From the NCBI GenBank assembly GCA_902796975.1, contig CADBRF010000158.1, positions 1-11,007 on the forward strand: a stretch of 11,007 nt of DNA, written 5' to 3'. A program made the position numbers and the translations under genes. This DNA comes from an uncultured Coriobacteriaceae bacterium (GTDB lineage: Bacteria > Actinomycetota > Coriobacteriia > Coriobacteriales > QAMH01). The notes below the pieces were generated by a model. The model saw only the letters and a program-made list of their open reading frames with translations, was not told where the DNA came from and did not search any database. Below, in pieces: positions 1 to 6,427 of this stretch (position 1 is the first letter of the stretch; the number at the start of each line of letters is the position of its first letter).

Positions 1-183
1 CTTGGTGCGGTAGAAACGGGGATCTGCCATGCCCTTGACACCCTCGTATTCGCACTCGAACTCGCTGAAGAGGTCTTGAATATAGGCACTCTTCCTCTCG
101 AGCTGTTTGGGGTATGGCACGCTGAGCAGCTCGCAGCCCCCGCAGTCGCGCTCTACGGGGCAGATATACGTCTTATAGCCCAT
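1..183 (-). CDS. RlmD/TrmA-family RNA (uracil-C5)-methyltransferase, N-terminal part only
   Basis: Only the first 61 codons are inside the window; the gene runs off the left edge. The protein begins MGYKTYICPVERDCGGCELL. Cys8, Cys14 and Cys17 form the C-x5-C-x2-C pattern that binds a [4Fe-4S] cluster in the RumA/RlmD branch of uracil-C5 RNA methyltransferases. Further on come a Y-x3-QLERK segment (about residues 24-30) and a DPRFYRTK segment at 54-61, which matches the family's PxxYRNK motif. By family knowledge the enzyme transfers a methyl group from S-adenosylmethionine to a uridine in rRNA or tRNA; the catalytic half is not visible, so 23S rRNA is only the likeliest target. There is no N-terminal TRAM domain ahead of the cysteines. 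The ATG overlaps the preceding stop as TGATG and has no clear ribosome binding site, which suggests translational coupling to the upstream gene. Confidence 0.82.
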   Translation of the reverse strand, partial: MGYKTYICPVERDCGGCELLSVPYPKQLERKSAYIQDLFSEFECEYEGVKGMADPRFYRTK

Positions 184-722
184 CAGTTGTTATCAAACTT
201 GAAGTCTTTGAGAGCGGCAAAGGGGCTGAGCGGGTCGATGTCATCGTCGGCATCGCATGAGCAGGACCCCTCGTTGAGGTTGGCACCGCAATGTGGGCAA
301 AGGCCCTTGCAGTCCTCTTTGCAGAGCACCACAAAGGGTGTTGCATAGACGAGCGCGCCGAGCAGGGCATCGGAGAGGTTGATATTACCCTTTTCGTCCA
401 CGCAATCAAATTCGTCTACATCCTTGCCTTCAACCTGGTCTGCCTTCTCGAGCAGGTAGTAGCCCTCCGCTTCGCCCTCGACATCAAGTTTGGCAGGTTC
501 CAGGCAGCGATCGCAGATGGTATGGGCGTGCGTGCTGACCGTACCGGTGAGCAGAATTGCCTCGCCGGTATTGGAAAGCTGCAGGTTATAGGCTATGCCC
601 TTGGGCGTATCAAACTTGATATCACCCCGGTAATAGCATGGCTCGTCGAGAACGCCGGAAAGCTCGACATAGCCTCCCGTCTCCTCGAGCTCGGGGTATA
701 TGGAAACCGAGAACGGTGTCAT
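183..722 (-). CDS. yceD: DUF177/YceD family protein (23S rRNA accumulation factor)
   Basis: A 179-residue protein with the DUF177 layout: a beta-rich N-terminal half, a TICDRCLEP motif at 68-76 (Cys70, Cys73), an acidic middle with DEFDCVDEKGNINLSD, and a C-terminal cluster CKEDCKGLCPHCGANLN from residue 134 (Cys134, 138, 142, 145, then 153 and 155). The cysteine pairs look able to bind zinc. DUF177 proteins have been linked to 23S rRNA accumulation in bacteria and plastids; the molecular mechanism is not established. The ATG at 722 lies 21 nt after the preceding coiled-coil gene, with a modest GAGG about 9 nt upstream, so the two are probably cotranscribed. The stop shares one base with the ATG of the RNA methyltransferase gene. 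Unlike the usual arrangement, no rpmF (ribosomal protein L32) follows. Confidence 0.88.
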   Translation of the reverse strand: MTPFSVSIYPELEETGGYVELSGVLDEPCYYRGDIKFDTPKGIAYNLQLSNTGEAILLTGTVSTHAHTICDRCLEPAKLDVEGEAEGYYLLEKADQVEGKDVDEFDCVDEKGNINLSDALLGALVYATPFVVLCKEDCKGLCPHCGANLNEGSCSCDADDDIDPLSPFAALKDFKFDNN

Positions 723-743
723 CAGGCAGATCCTCGAGAAAAG

Positions 744-1208
744 CTAGTCTTGCGGGCCGCTATTGAGGCGATCGCGGCAGCGGGTGACGTTCTTGAGGAG
801 GTTATCGAGATTGGTCTCGAGGTTTGCGAAGACCTGGTCTGCGTAATCCTCCGCACCGACGCGCATCTCGCGCTCGCGCGCCATGGCGTCATCGATGATT
901 TCGGTGGCCTTCTGCTCGGCACGGCGAACGACTTCCTGCTCGCTTGCAAGCTGGTCTGCCTGGCGCTCCGCATCTTCGAGAATGCGGTTTGCGTCGATTT
1001 CTGCCGCCTCGATCATGCCCTGGCGGTCGCGGACGATAATACGAGCCTGGCGAAGCTCCTCAGGGAAGATATCGCGGATCTCATCGAGAATCTCGAAAAT
1101 AGGGGCGATTTCCACCTGGCGCTTCTGACTATTGCCCAGGACGGGCTTGGACTGCTCGATACGCTCTGCCAGCTCATCGAGAAGTTCCTCGATACCAGCT
1201 TCATCCAT
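744..1208 (-). CDS. short SepIVA/DivIVA-like coiled-coil protein
   Basis: A 154-residue, highly charged, almost entirely helical protein. The segment IFEILDEIRDIFPEELRQAR (residues 37-56) and the C-terminal EVVRRAEQKATEIIDDA...NLLKNVTRCRDRL resemble the two ends of mycobacterial SepIVA (Rv2927c), a DivIVA-domain protein of division and envelope growth, from memory of that sequence. The long heptad region between these ends is much shorter here; SepIVA is about 245 residues. Context supports the match, because SepIVA in Mycobacterium also sits directly before a DUF177 gene. The longest open frame starts at 1250, but I place the start at the ATG at 1208 because GGAGAGGAG lies 7 nt upstream of it and the 14 extra residues (Cys/Arg/Lys-rich) look unrelated to the family. 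It could alternatively be a generic DivIVA or ATP-synthase-b-like coiled coil. A membrane anchor is not visible. Confidence 0.75.
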   Translation of the reverse strand: MDEAGIEELLDELAERIEQSKPVLGNSQKRQVEIAPIFEILDEIRDIFPEELRQARIIVRDRQGMIEAAEIDANRILEDAERQADQLASEQEVVRRAEQKATEIIDDAMAREREMRVGAEDYADQVFANLETNLDNLLKNVTRCRDRLNSGPQD

Positions 1209-1273
1209 GAATGGGCTCCTCTCCTGCTTACTGCAACGTTTAAAACACATTTACGCAGATATTACCAAAACAC

Positions 1274-1300
1274 ACTATACACATGAGGGCAAATTGCCTC
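1274..1300 (-). promoter_or_regulatory. likely promoter of the sepIVA-like/yceD group with overlapping palindrome
   Basis: On the minus strand a TATAGT box (1279-1274, 5 of 6 consensus bases) lies about 65 nt before the ATG at 1208. The -35 region at 17 bp spacing is poor (GTGAGG). The spacer is almost filled by an imperfect palindrome at 1285-1300, whose plus-strand form is GAGG-GCAA-A-TTGC-CTC with one unpaired G. Placement between -35 and -10 is typical of repressor operators, and a weak -35 fits a regulated promoter. Regulation here is inference. Confidence 0.42.
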
Positions 1301-1308
1301 ACTGTCGT

Positions 1309-1351
1309 AAAAACGCCATTATCCCACCGTGCGATTGCAAACGCCAATGGC
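1309..1351 (-). terminator. possible terminator after the folP-folK gene
   Basis: Reading the minus strand, GCCATT (1351-1346) pairs perfectly with AATGGC (1320-1315) and is followed by GTTTTT (1314-1309). The 25-nt loop can form a smaller inner pairing. It lies about 75 nt beyond the folP-folK stop and before the promoter of the next gene. The stem is short, so this is a moderate call. Confidence 0.42.
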
Positions 1352-1424
1352 CTACACGGAGTGATGACGCAGACGCGCACTCGAATTATGGGGCAATCGA
1401 TGCTCCACCACTATCACGAGCAGG

Positions 1425-2714
1425 TTACGGTCGGTGACGAAGGATGCTCGTGATGCGTCCGTACTGAATCTGCTCAGTTGATGCCGTGGTCCCGTCTGCG
1501 AATACGTAGCCAGGGGCGACTTCCAAAAGCGGCGTCATCACGAAATCGCGTTCAAGGGCTCGCGGGTGCGGCAGGACAAGATCCGCGTCACCCGAAACCA
1601 CGCCCTCATAATCCACGATGTCCAAATCGAGCGTGCGCGGCCCATTGGCAAAGTGACGCTCCCTGTGCTGCTCCTGCTCGATGCGGTGCAGTTCCGCTAG
1701 AAGCTCCTCGGGCGAAAGCGAGGTCTGGACAAGAGCCACGGCGTTGGCAAACCGGTCTTGGTCGGCATAGTATGCAGGCTCAGTCTCCACATACGAGGAG
1801 AGACGAGTAATCCAGATACCAGGCGTTCTGTTGAGCGCATCGACAGCGGCATCGAGGTACTCGAGGCGGGGCTCGATATTGGAGCCGAGCGCGACAACGG
1901 CATGGCGGGAAGATTCAAGCATACGCTTTGTGAGCGCCACATCGTGCACGCGCACCACAACCGCACCGTCTTCGCACGCTGCGGCGGCACACAGGGCTGA
2001 AGGCAAATCCCGTTCGGCGGGAGTTTCAATTCCCGTGCGGTTCCCGATGAAGCTCTTGCGGCTGACTGCGGCCATGACCGGATAGCCGTCTTTGACCAGC
2101 TCAGGAAGGCCGGCGATAAGGGTGCTCGTCTGTTCGAAGGTCTTACCGAAACCTGGGCCGGGGTCAATGCAGATACGCGCGGATTCGATACCACTTGCCT
2201 CAAGTTCATGGGCACGGGCGAGGAGGTACTCCTCGACCTCCGCCACAACATCGGCATACTCAGGACTATCCTGCATGTGCTTGGGCTCCCCCAGCATATG
2301 CATGACCACAAGTCCGGCACTGCTCGCACGAGCGACTTCGCGCATCGCTTCATCGCGAAAGCCTGAAACGTCATTGACGATGCAAGCGCCCGCATCAACG
2401 CAGGCGCGGGCAACGCCCGCATGACGCGTATCGATGCTCACGGGAAGACCTTCGCCCGCAAGCGCTCTCACCACGTTCAAGACACGCTCAAGTTCTTCCT
2501 CTTCTGAGACCTCGGAGGATCCGGGCCGCGTGGACTCTCCCCCGACATCGATGATGTCCGCTCCCGCAGCAACCATCTCGTACGCGAAGGCAACCGCCTG
2601 GTCTGGAAGGTTATGCGTTCCGCCATCGCTGAACGAATCGGGCGTCACATTGAGCACGCCCATAATAAGCGGGCGGGAGATATCAAAAGAGAACGCTCCG
2701 CATTTCCACTGCAT
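1425..2714 (-). CDS. folP-folK: bifunctional dihydropteroate synthase / HPPK (FolP-FolK fusion)
   Basis: A 429-residue fusion. Residues 1-270 are dihydropteroate synthase: MGVLNVTPDSFSDGG at 18-32, DVGGESTRPG at 56-65, SIDT at 93-96, NDVSG at 114-118, DPGPGFGK from 184, SRKSFIG at 218-224 and RVHDV at 255-259. Residues 271-429 are 6-hydroxymethyl-dihydropterin pyrophosphokinase: ALGSN at 275-279, ETEPAYY, FANAV, GPRTLDLDI at 358-366 with the metal-binding aspartates, LPHPR at 381-385 and RDFVMTPLLEVAP. HPPK activates the pterin with ATP and FolP condenses it with p-aminobenzoate to dihydropteroate, so the fusion joins consecutive steps, in reverse order along the chain. There is practically no linker. 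The longest frame begins at 2855 inside folE; the ATG at 2714 is preferred because FolP homology begins there, AGGGAGA lies about 10 nt upstream, and it is 2 nt after the folE stop. The FolB aldolase domain found beside these genes in other actinobacteria is absent. Confidence 0.95.
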   Translation of the reverse strand: MQWKCGAFSFDISRPLIMGVLNVTPDSFSDGGTHNLPDQAVAFAYEMVAAGADIIDVGGESTRPGSSEVSEEEELERVLNVVRALAGEGLPVSIDTRHAGVARACVDAGACIVNDVSGFRDEAMREVARASSAGLVVMHMLGEPKHMQDSPEYADVVAEVEEYLLARAHELEASGIESARICIDPGPGFGKTFEQTSTLIAGLPELVKDGYPVMAAVSRKSFIGNRTGIETPAERDLPSALCAAAACEDGAVVVRVHDVALTKRMLESSRHAVVALGSNIEPRLEYLDAAVDALNRTPGIWITRLSSYVETEPAYYADQDRFANAVALVQTSLSPEELLAELHRIEQEQHRERHFANGPRTLDLDIVDYEGVVSGDADLVLPHPRALERDFVMTPLLEVAPGYVFADGTTASTEQIQYGRITSILRHRP

Positions 2715-2716
2715 GG

Positions 2717-3283
2717 TTATCGATTCTCCCTGATAAGCTGAAGGGCCTCGGTGCGCGTGGTATACGAACTCCGGAAGGTGCCGCGAACGGCGGAAGTCGT
2801 CGTCTTGGAACCGGGCTTGCGAACGCCGCGCATACTCATGCAAAGGTGCTCGCACTCAAGCACCACGAGAACACCCAACGGATCCATCTGCTCAACCAAG
2901 GTATCCGCCACCTGCGAAGTGAGACGCTCCTGCACCTGCGGACGGTGGGCATAGAGATCGACGAGACGGGCAAGCTTGGATATGCCACAGATAACGCCCT
3001 TCTCGTTGGGGATATAGGCGACATGAGCCACACCATAAAAGGGCACGAGATGATGCTCGCAAACGGAGTAAACGGGAATATCGTGCACGATTACCATTTC
3101 CTGGTGGCCTTCGTTGAACTTCGTCTCAAAGAGCTCCGCTGGGTCTTGATTAAGGCCGGACATAATCTCTTCGTACATGCGGGCAACACGATCAGGCGTC
3201 TTGCGCAAGCCTTCGCGATCGGGGTCTTCGCCAATGCCCTCGAGAATGAGGCGTACGCCTTCTTCTATCTTTGCATGATCCAT
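2717..3283 (-). CDS. folE: GTP cyclohydrolase I (FolE, type IA)
   Basis: A 188-residue protein, the normal size for bacterial GTP cyclohydrolase I. It shows the N-terminal helix region with LRKTPDRVARMYEE, the zinc motif VCEHHLVPF (Cys75, His78), GISKLARLVDLYAHRPQVQERLT as one continuous conserved block from residue 100, and the second zinc ligand in ECEHLCMSMRG (Cys148). Known chemistry: it converts GTP to 7,8-dihydroneopterin triphosphate, the committed step of folate synthesis, as a cytoplasmic homodecamer. The ATG at 3283 has AAGGGG 7 nt upstream. The next gene, folP-folK, starts 2 nt after the TAA, so the pair is one transcriptional unit supplying the first and later steps of the pathway. 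The zinc-dependent class is clear, and this is not the FolE2 (type IB) family. Confidence 0.97.
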   Translation of the reverse strand: MDHAKIEEGVRLILEGIGEDPDREGLRKTPDRVARMYEEIMSGLNQDPAELFETKFNEGHQEMVIVHDIPVYSVCEHHLVPFYGVAHVAYIPNEKGVICGISKLARLVDLYAHRPQVQERLTSQVADTLVEQMDPLGVLVVLECEHLCMSMRGVRKPGSKTTTSAVRGTFRSSYTTRTEALQLIRENR

Positions 3284-3327
3284 AGCAGTTCCCCTTCAGC
3301 AGTCCTTCCGTTTTTTGAACGATATTC

Positions 3328-3385
3328 AGACAGCGCCGGCAAGCGCGGGTCTAATACGAAACTCTGGCGCCATTCAACGCTGTCT
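3328..3385. repeat. inverted repeat AGACAGCG / CGCTGTCT in the folE upstream region
   Basis: Two perfect 8-bp arms, AGACAGCG at 3328-3335 and CGCTGTCT at 3378-3385, are separated by 42 bp. Between them, on the minus strand, is a weak promoter-like pair TTGAAT (3377-3372) and TATTAG (3356-3351) with a short 15-bp spacer. The arms could hold a folded mRNA leader if transcription starts upstream, or be paired DNA sites flanking the folE promoter. I could not match it to the tetrahydrofolate riboswitch consensus. Confidence 0.4.
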
Positions 3386-3442
3386 CAACAAGCGTTTTGT
3401 ACTTGCAAGCTTAGCAGACATGAGAGACACCGGACATGCAAA

Positions 3443-3475
3443 GAGGCGCGCAAACGATAATCGTTTACGCGCCCC
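3443..3475 (-). terminator. Rho-independent terminator-like hairpin after ftsH
   Basis: Read on the minus strand, GGCGCGTAAACGA pairs with TCGTTTGCGCGCC around a TTA loop. This is a 13-bp stem with one G-U pair, extendable by two further pairs. It is followed by TTTGC, a short T run, so termination may be incomplete. It lies about 80 nt past the ftsH stop and about 160 nt before folE, and so marks the probable boundary between the tilS-hpt-ftsH and folE-folP-folK transcripts. Confidence 0.62.
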
Positions 3476-3553
3476 CTAGGCCAAATCTATGTCGTGTAAG
3501 CTCTAAGCCTCCGAAGTGAAACTTCCTGCTCCAGCAATGCCGTCAATGGCATG

Positions 3554-5725
3554 CTAGCGAATCTCAGGCGGTTTCGGCCTGCCATCGTCAGCGCCCTGCG
3601 GTGCAGGTTCCCCTTCTGGTTGAGGCGAAGGAACTTCCATGGGAGTTTCCTCTTCTGGATGCGCCGCATCATCTGAGCACTCCCCCGGAAGGGGTTCAGG
3701 CTGGCTCAGGTGCACATCACCCGGAGCAAACTTGGAAAGCGTAGAGGCAAGCTCATTTTTGTGAGCAAGCTCGTCTTTATGCTCCTTCTCCCACTCAAGG
3801 TATTCATCCCACTTGTTATCGAGGAGCGCCTGAACTGCCTTGCCCTCAACGGTCTCACGCTCGAGCAGGACATCTGCCATGGTGTCGAGCTGGGCACGCT
3901 TCTCTGTGAGGATGCGGTAGGCCGTGTCGTGGGCCTCGGTCATGAGACGTGCGACTTCCTCATCGATAACGCGGGCCGTGCCCTCGCTGTAATCGGGCGT
4001 GGAAGAGAAATCGCGGCCCAGGAAGACCTCCTGGTTGGGTTCCCCGTAGACCTGATGGCCCAGCACGTCGCTCATGCCAAAGCGGGTCACCATGGCCTTT
4101 GCCATCTTGGTGGCACGCTCGAGGTCGTTGGAGGCGCCCGTCGTGACATCGCCATCCCAGATGATCTCCTCGGCGACGCGACCGCCCAAGAACATGGCAA
4201 GCTGGTCGATCATCTCACTCTTGGTCTGGAGGAAGCGGTCCTCAGAGGGAATGGAGAGCGTGTAGCCCAGTGCCTGGCCACGAGCGATAATCGAGATCTT
4301 GTGGACCGGATCCGCATGAGCGAGCGAATGGCCGACCAGTGCATGGCCAGACTCGTGATAGGCGATGGTGCGCTTTTCCTTGTCGGTCATGATACGGCCC
4401 TTGCGCTCCGGGCCTGCGACGACGCGCTCGATGGACTCCGAGACCTCGTCGGAGGTGATGATAGTCTTGTTGCGGCGGGCAGCCAGGAGGGCGGACTCAT
4501 TGAGTAAGTTGGCAAGGTCTGCGCCTGTAAAGCCGCTCGTGAGACCAGCGAGACGCTCGAAATCGATGTCGGAGCTCATGGGCTTGTCCTTGGCATGGAC
4601 CCTGAGAATCTGCTCACGGCCCTTGGCGTCAGGGCGGTCAACCGTTATCTGACGATCGAAGCGGCCCGGGCGGAGAAGCGCCGGGTCGAGGATATCGACA
4701 CGGTTGGTTGCAGCGATCATGATGACCGAATCATCGCTCTCGAAGCCGTCCATCTCGACGAGGAGCTGGTTGAGCGTCTGCTCGCGCTCGTCATGGCCAC
4801 CGCCAAGACCAGTGCCACGTTGGCGGCCAACGGCATCAATCTCGTCGATGAAGATAATGGCGGGAGCTGCTTCTTTAGCCTGCGCGAAGAGGTCACGCAC
4901 ACGGGAGGCACCAACACCCACGAACATCTCGACAAAGTCAGAGCCGGAGATGGAGAAGAAGGGTACGCCAGCCTCGCCGGCAACAGCCTTGGCGAGCAGG
5001 GTCTTGCCAGTGCCCGGAGGGCCAACCAGCAGGACACCACGCGGAATCTTGGCACCCATCGCCTGGTATTTGGCAGGGTTCGCAAGGAAGTCCTTAATCT
5101 CCTGCAGCTCCTCAACTGCTTCGTCGATGCCAGCGACGTCGGAGAAGCGCACCTTGGACATCTGCTGGTCAACGCGTTTGGCCTTGGTCTTGCCAAACGA
5201 CATCTGTTTGTTGGTGGCACCGTTCATCTGGTTAAAGAAGAAGAACAGCATGCCGAAGATAAGCACGAGCGGGATGAGCGTGGTCAACAGAGTGACAATC
5301 CAGCTCGAGGTGGTGACATCCACGTCGTAGACGATACTCGGATGCTTCGCCATGAGCTCCTGCAGGGAGTCATCGCCTGTATAGGTGGACGAGAACTTGG
5401 TTGTGGTCCCATCCTTGTAGTCTTCGTCGCTCGCATAGTAGGTGCCGTCGAGCGTTGCCGAAGAGGCATGGTAGGTCACATCGACGACTCTATCGTTTTC
5501 GACAGCCTGGACGAACTCGCTCGTGGTCAGCGCAGTTACATCGCTACGAGAGCCAAAGCTCCCGAAGGCGGACGAGCCGATGATGGCGGCGAGAATGAGG
5601 CCGATTAGGATATAGAGAAACAGGTTGCGCGAGCCAGAACCATTCGGGTTATTGGAGCCCTTCTGGTTCCTGTTCCCTTTGGGGGTCATATCCTGCTTGT
5701 TTTTTGGGGAATGCGGTTCCTCCAC
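3554..5725 (-). CDS. ftsH: ATP-dependent zinc metalloprotease FtsH
   Basis: A 723-residue membrane AAA+ protease with all signatures. After a short polar N-terminus come a membrane segment at about 35-56, an exported domain, a second membrane segment at about 141-164, Walker A GPPGTGKT at 235-242, Walker B IIFIDEID at 290-297, the second region of homology with RPGRFDR ending at 358, and the zinc site HESGH at 457-461 with the third ligand Asp534 in TTGASND. It extracts and degrades misfolded and short-lived membrane and cytosolic proteins as a hexamer. The longest frame begins with TTG at 5731, but AAGGAG lies only 1 nt from it and 7 nt from the GTG at 5725, so I choose GTG. An internal ATG at 5689 lacks a suitable site. 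Relative to a typical FtsH of about 610-650 residues it carries an acidic, proline-rich tail (about residues 670-723). It starts 26 nt after hpt and is probably cotranscribed with it. Confidence 0.97.
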   Translation of the reverse strand: MEEPHSPKNKQDMTPKGNRNQKGSNNPNGSGSRNLFLYILIGLILAAIIGSSAFGSFGSRSDVTALTTSEFVQAVENDRVVDVTYHASSATLDGTYYASDEDYKDGTTTKFSSTYTGDDSLQELMAKHPSIVYDVDVTTSSWIVTLLTTLIPLVLIFGMLFFFFNQMNGATNKQMSFGKTKAKRVDQQMSKVRFSDVAGIDEAVEELQEIKDFLANPAKYQAMGAKIPRGVLLVGPPGTGKTLLAKAVAGEAGVPFFSISGSDFVEMFVGVGASRVRDLFAQAKEAAPAIIFIDEIDAVGRQRGTGLGGGHDEREQTLNQLLVEMDGFESDDSVIMIAATNRVDILDPALLRPGRFDRQITVDRPDAKGREQILRVHAKDKPMSSDIDFERLAGLTSGFTGADLANLLNESALLAARRNKTIITSDEVSESIERVVAGPERKGRIMTDKEKRTIAYHESGHALVGHSLAHADPVHKISIIARGQALGYTLSIPSEDRFLQTKSEMIDQLAMFLGGRVAEEIIWDGDVTTGASNDLERATKMAKAMVTRFGMSDVLGHQVYGEPNQEVFLGRDFSSTPDYSEGTARVIDEEVARLMTEAHDTAYRILTEKRAQLDTMADVLLERETVEGKAVQALLDNKWDEYLEWEKEHKDELAHKNELASTLSKFAPGDVHLSQPEPLPGECSDDAAHPEEETPMEVPSPQPEGEPAPQGADDGRPKPPEIR

Positions 5726-5751
5726 GTGCAAACTCCTTCTTTCTCGAGTGC

Positions 5752-6294
5752 TCAGCTGCCGTTATAGACGCGCGGGTCGAGCACGCCGATATACGGAAGG
5801 TTGCGGTAACGTTCTGCGTAATCAAGGCCATAGCCGACGATGAAGGCGTTGGGGCATTCAAAGCCAACATACTTGCAGTCAATATCTGCCTGCTGCACGC
5901 CCTCCTTGCGAAGCAGGGCGGCGACTTCGATGGACTTGGGATGACGGCTCTCAAAAGTCTTAATCAGATACTTGAGCGTCAGGCCCGAATCGATGATGTC
6001 CTCGGCAATGAGGACGTCGCGGCCCTCGATATGAGAGCTCAGGTCCTTGATGATACGGACAACACCCGAAGATTTCGTGGATGCGCCGTAGGAGCTGACT
6101 GCCATGAAATCCATTTCAAGGGGAAGCTGAATCTCTCGGACAAGATCTGCCATGTAGATGGCTGCCCCGCGCAGAACTGATACGACGATGAGGTCAGACC
6201 CGGCATAATCCTTGGTAATCTGCTCGCCCATCTCATGCACGCGCTGGTGCAGAGCTTCTTCAGAAAAGAGAACTTCGGTCAAATCGGGATGCAT
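5752..6294 (-). CDS. hpt: hypoxanthine phosphoribosyltransferase
   Basis: A 180-residue type I phosphoribosyltransferase. It shows SVLRGAAIYMADLVR at 39-53, the flexible-loop segment with SSYGASTKSSG at 67-77, the PRPP-binding signature VLIAEDIIDSGLTL at 94-107, and the C-terminal purine-recognition region with VGFECPNAFIVGYGLDYAE and LPYIGVL. It salvages hypoxanthine (and usually guanine) to IMP or GMP using PRPP in the cytoplasm. The ATG at 6294 has GAGGAG 6 nt upstream. The tilS-hpt-ftsH order is common in Bacillus, Clostridium and actinobacteria. The 133-nt gap from tilS may hold an extra promoter, whereas only 26 nt separate it from ftsH. Length and motifs are standard, with nothing truncated. 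Confidence 0.96.
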   Translation of the reverse strand: MHPDLTEVLFSEEALHQRVHEMGEQITKDYAGSDLIVVSVLRGAAIYMADLVREIQLPLEMDFMAVSSYGASTKSSGVVRIIKDLSSHIEGRDVLIAEDIIDSGLTLKYLIKTFESRHPKSIEVAALLRKEGVQQADIDCKYVGFECPNAFIVGYGLDYAERYRNLPYIGVLDPRVYNGS

Positions 6295-6326
6295 GTATGA
6301 CTCCTCATCGCTCGTATAACCGGATT

Positions 6327-6335
6327 ATTATTACA
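6327..6335 (-). promoter_or_regulatory. possible extended -10 promoter element before hpt
   Basis: The minus strand reads TGTAATAAT at 6335-6327, a TGn-extended -10 box matching the consensus at 5 of 6 hexamer bases. It lies about 32 nt ahead of the hpt ATG. No good -35 box sits at the right distance. It would let hpt-ftsH be expressed independently of tilS. Confidence 0.3.
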
Positions 6336-6427
6336 CGTCTTGTTACGCTACCCGATGGGAATCGCATTTGTCACGGAATCGGCACCAACGGCGCAAATCG
6401 CTGTTCAACGGCAGTCTTGCACGGTGT

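Noticed and set aside
291..1286. Plus-strand open frame of 331 codons
   Set aside because: It lies antisense across the DUF177 and SepIVA-like genes, both with clear family features; its translation shows no domain. It is a shadow of high-GC coding sequence.
3284..3440. Possible tetrahydrofolate riboswitch upstream of folE
   Set aside because: I searched by eye for the conserved GGAUG...GCAUCC-type core and found no match; only a simple inverted repeat is present.
3487..3672. 61-codon minus-strand frame overlapping the end of ftsH
   Set aside because: It overlaps the ftsH tail in another frame, has no convincing ribosome binding site and resembles no family. A frameshifted ftsH end is not needed because the in-frame tail ends normally.
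4595..5608. Plus-strand open frame of 337 codons
   Set aside because: It is fully antisense to the conserved AAA domain and N-terminal part of ftsH, and its translation shows no recognisable motif.
5746..5753. GAGTGCTC, resembling half of a CIRCE heat-shock operator before ftsH
   Set aside because: The partner half TTAGCACTC is absent at the required 9-bp spacing, so it is probably chance.
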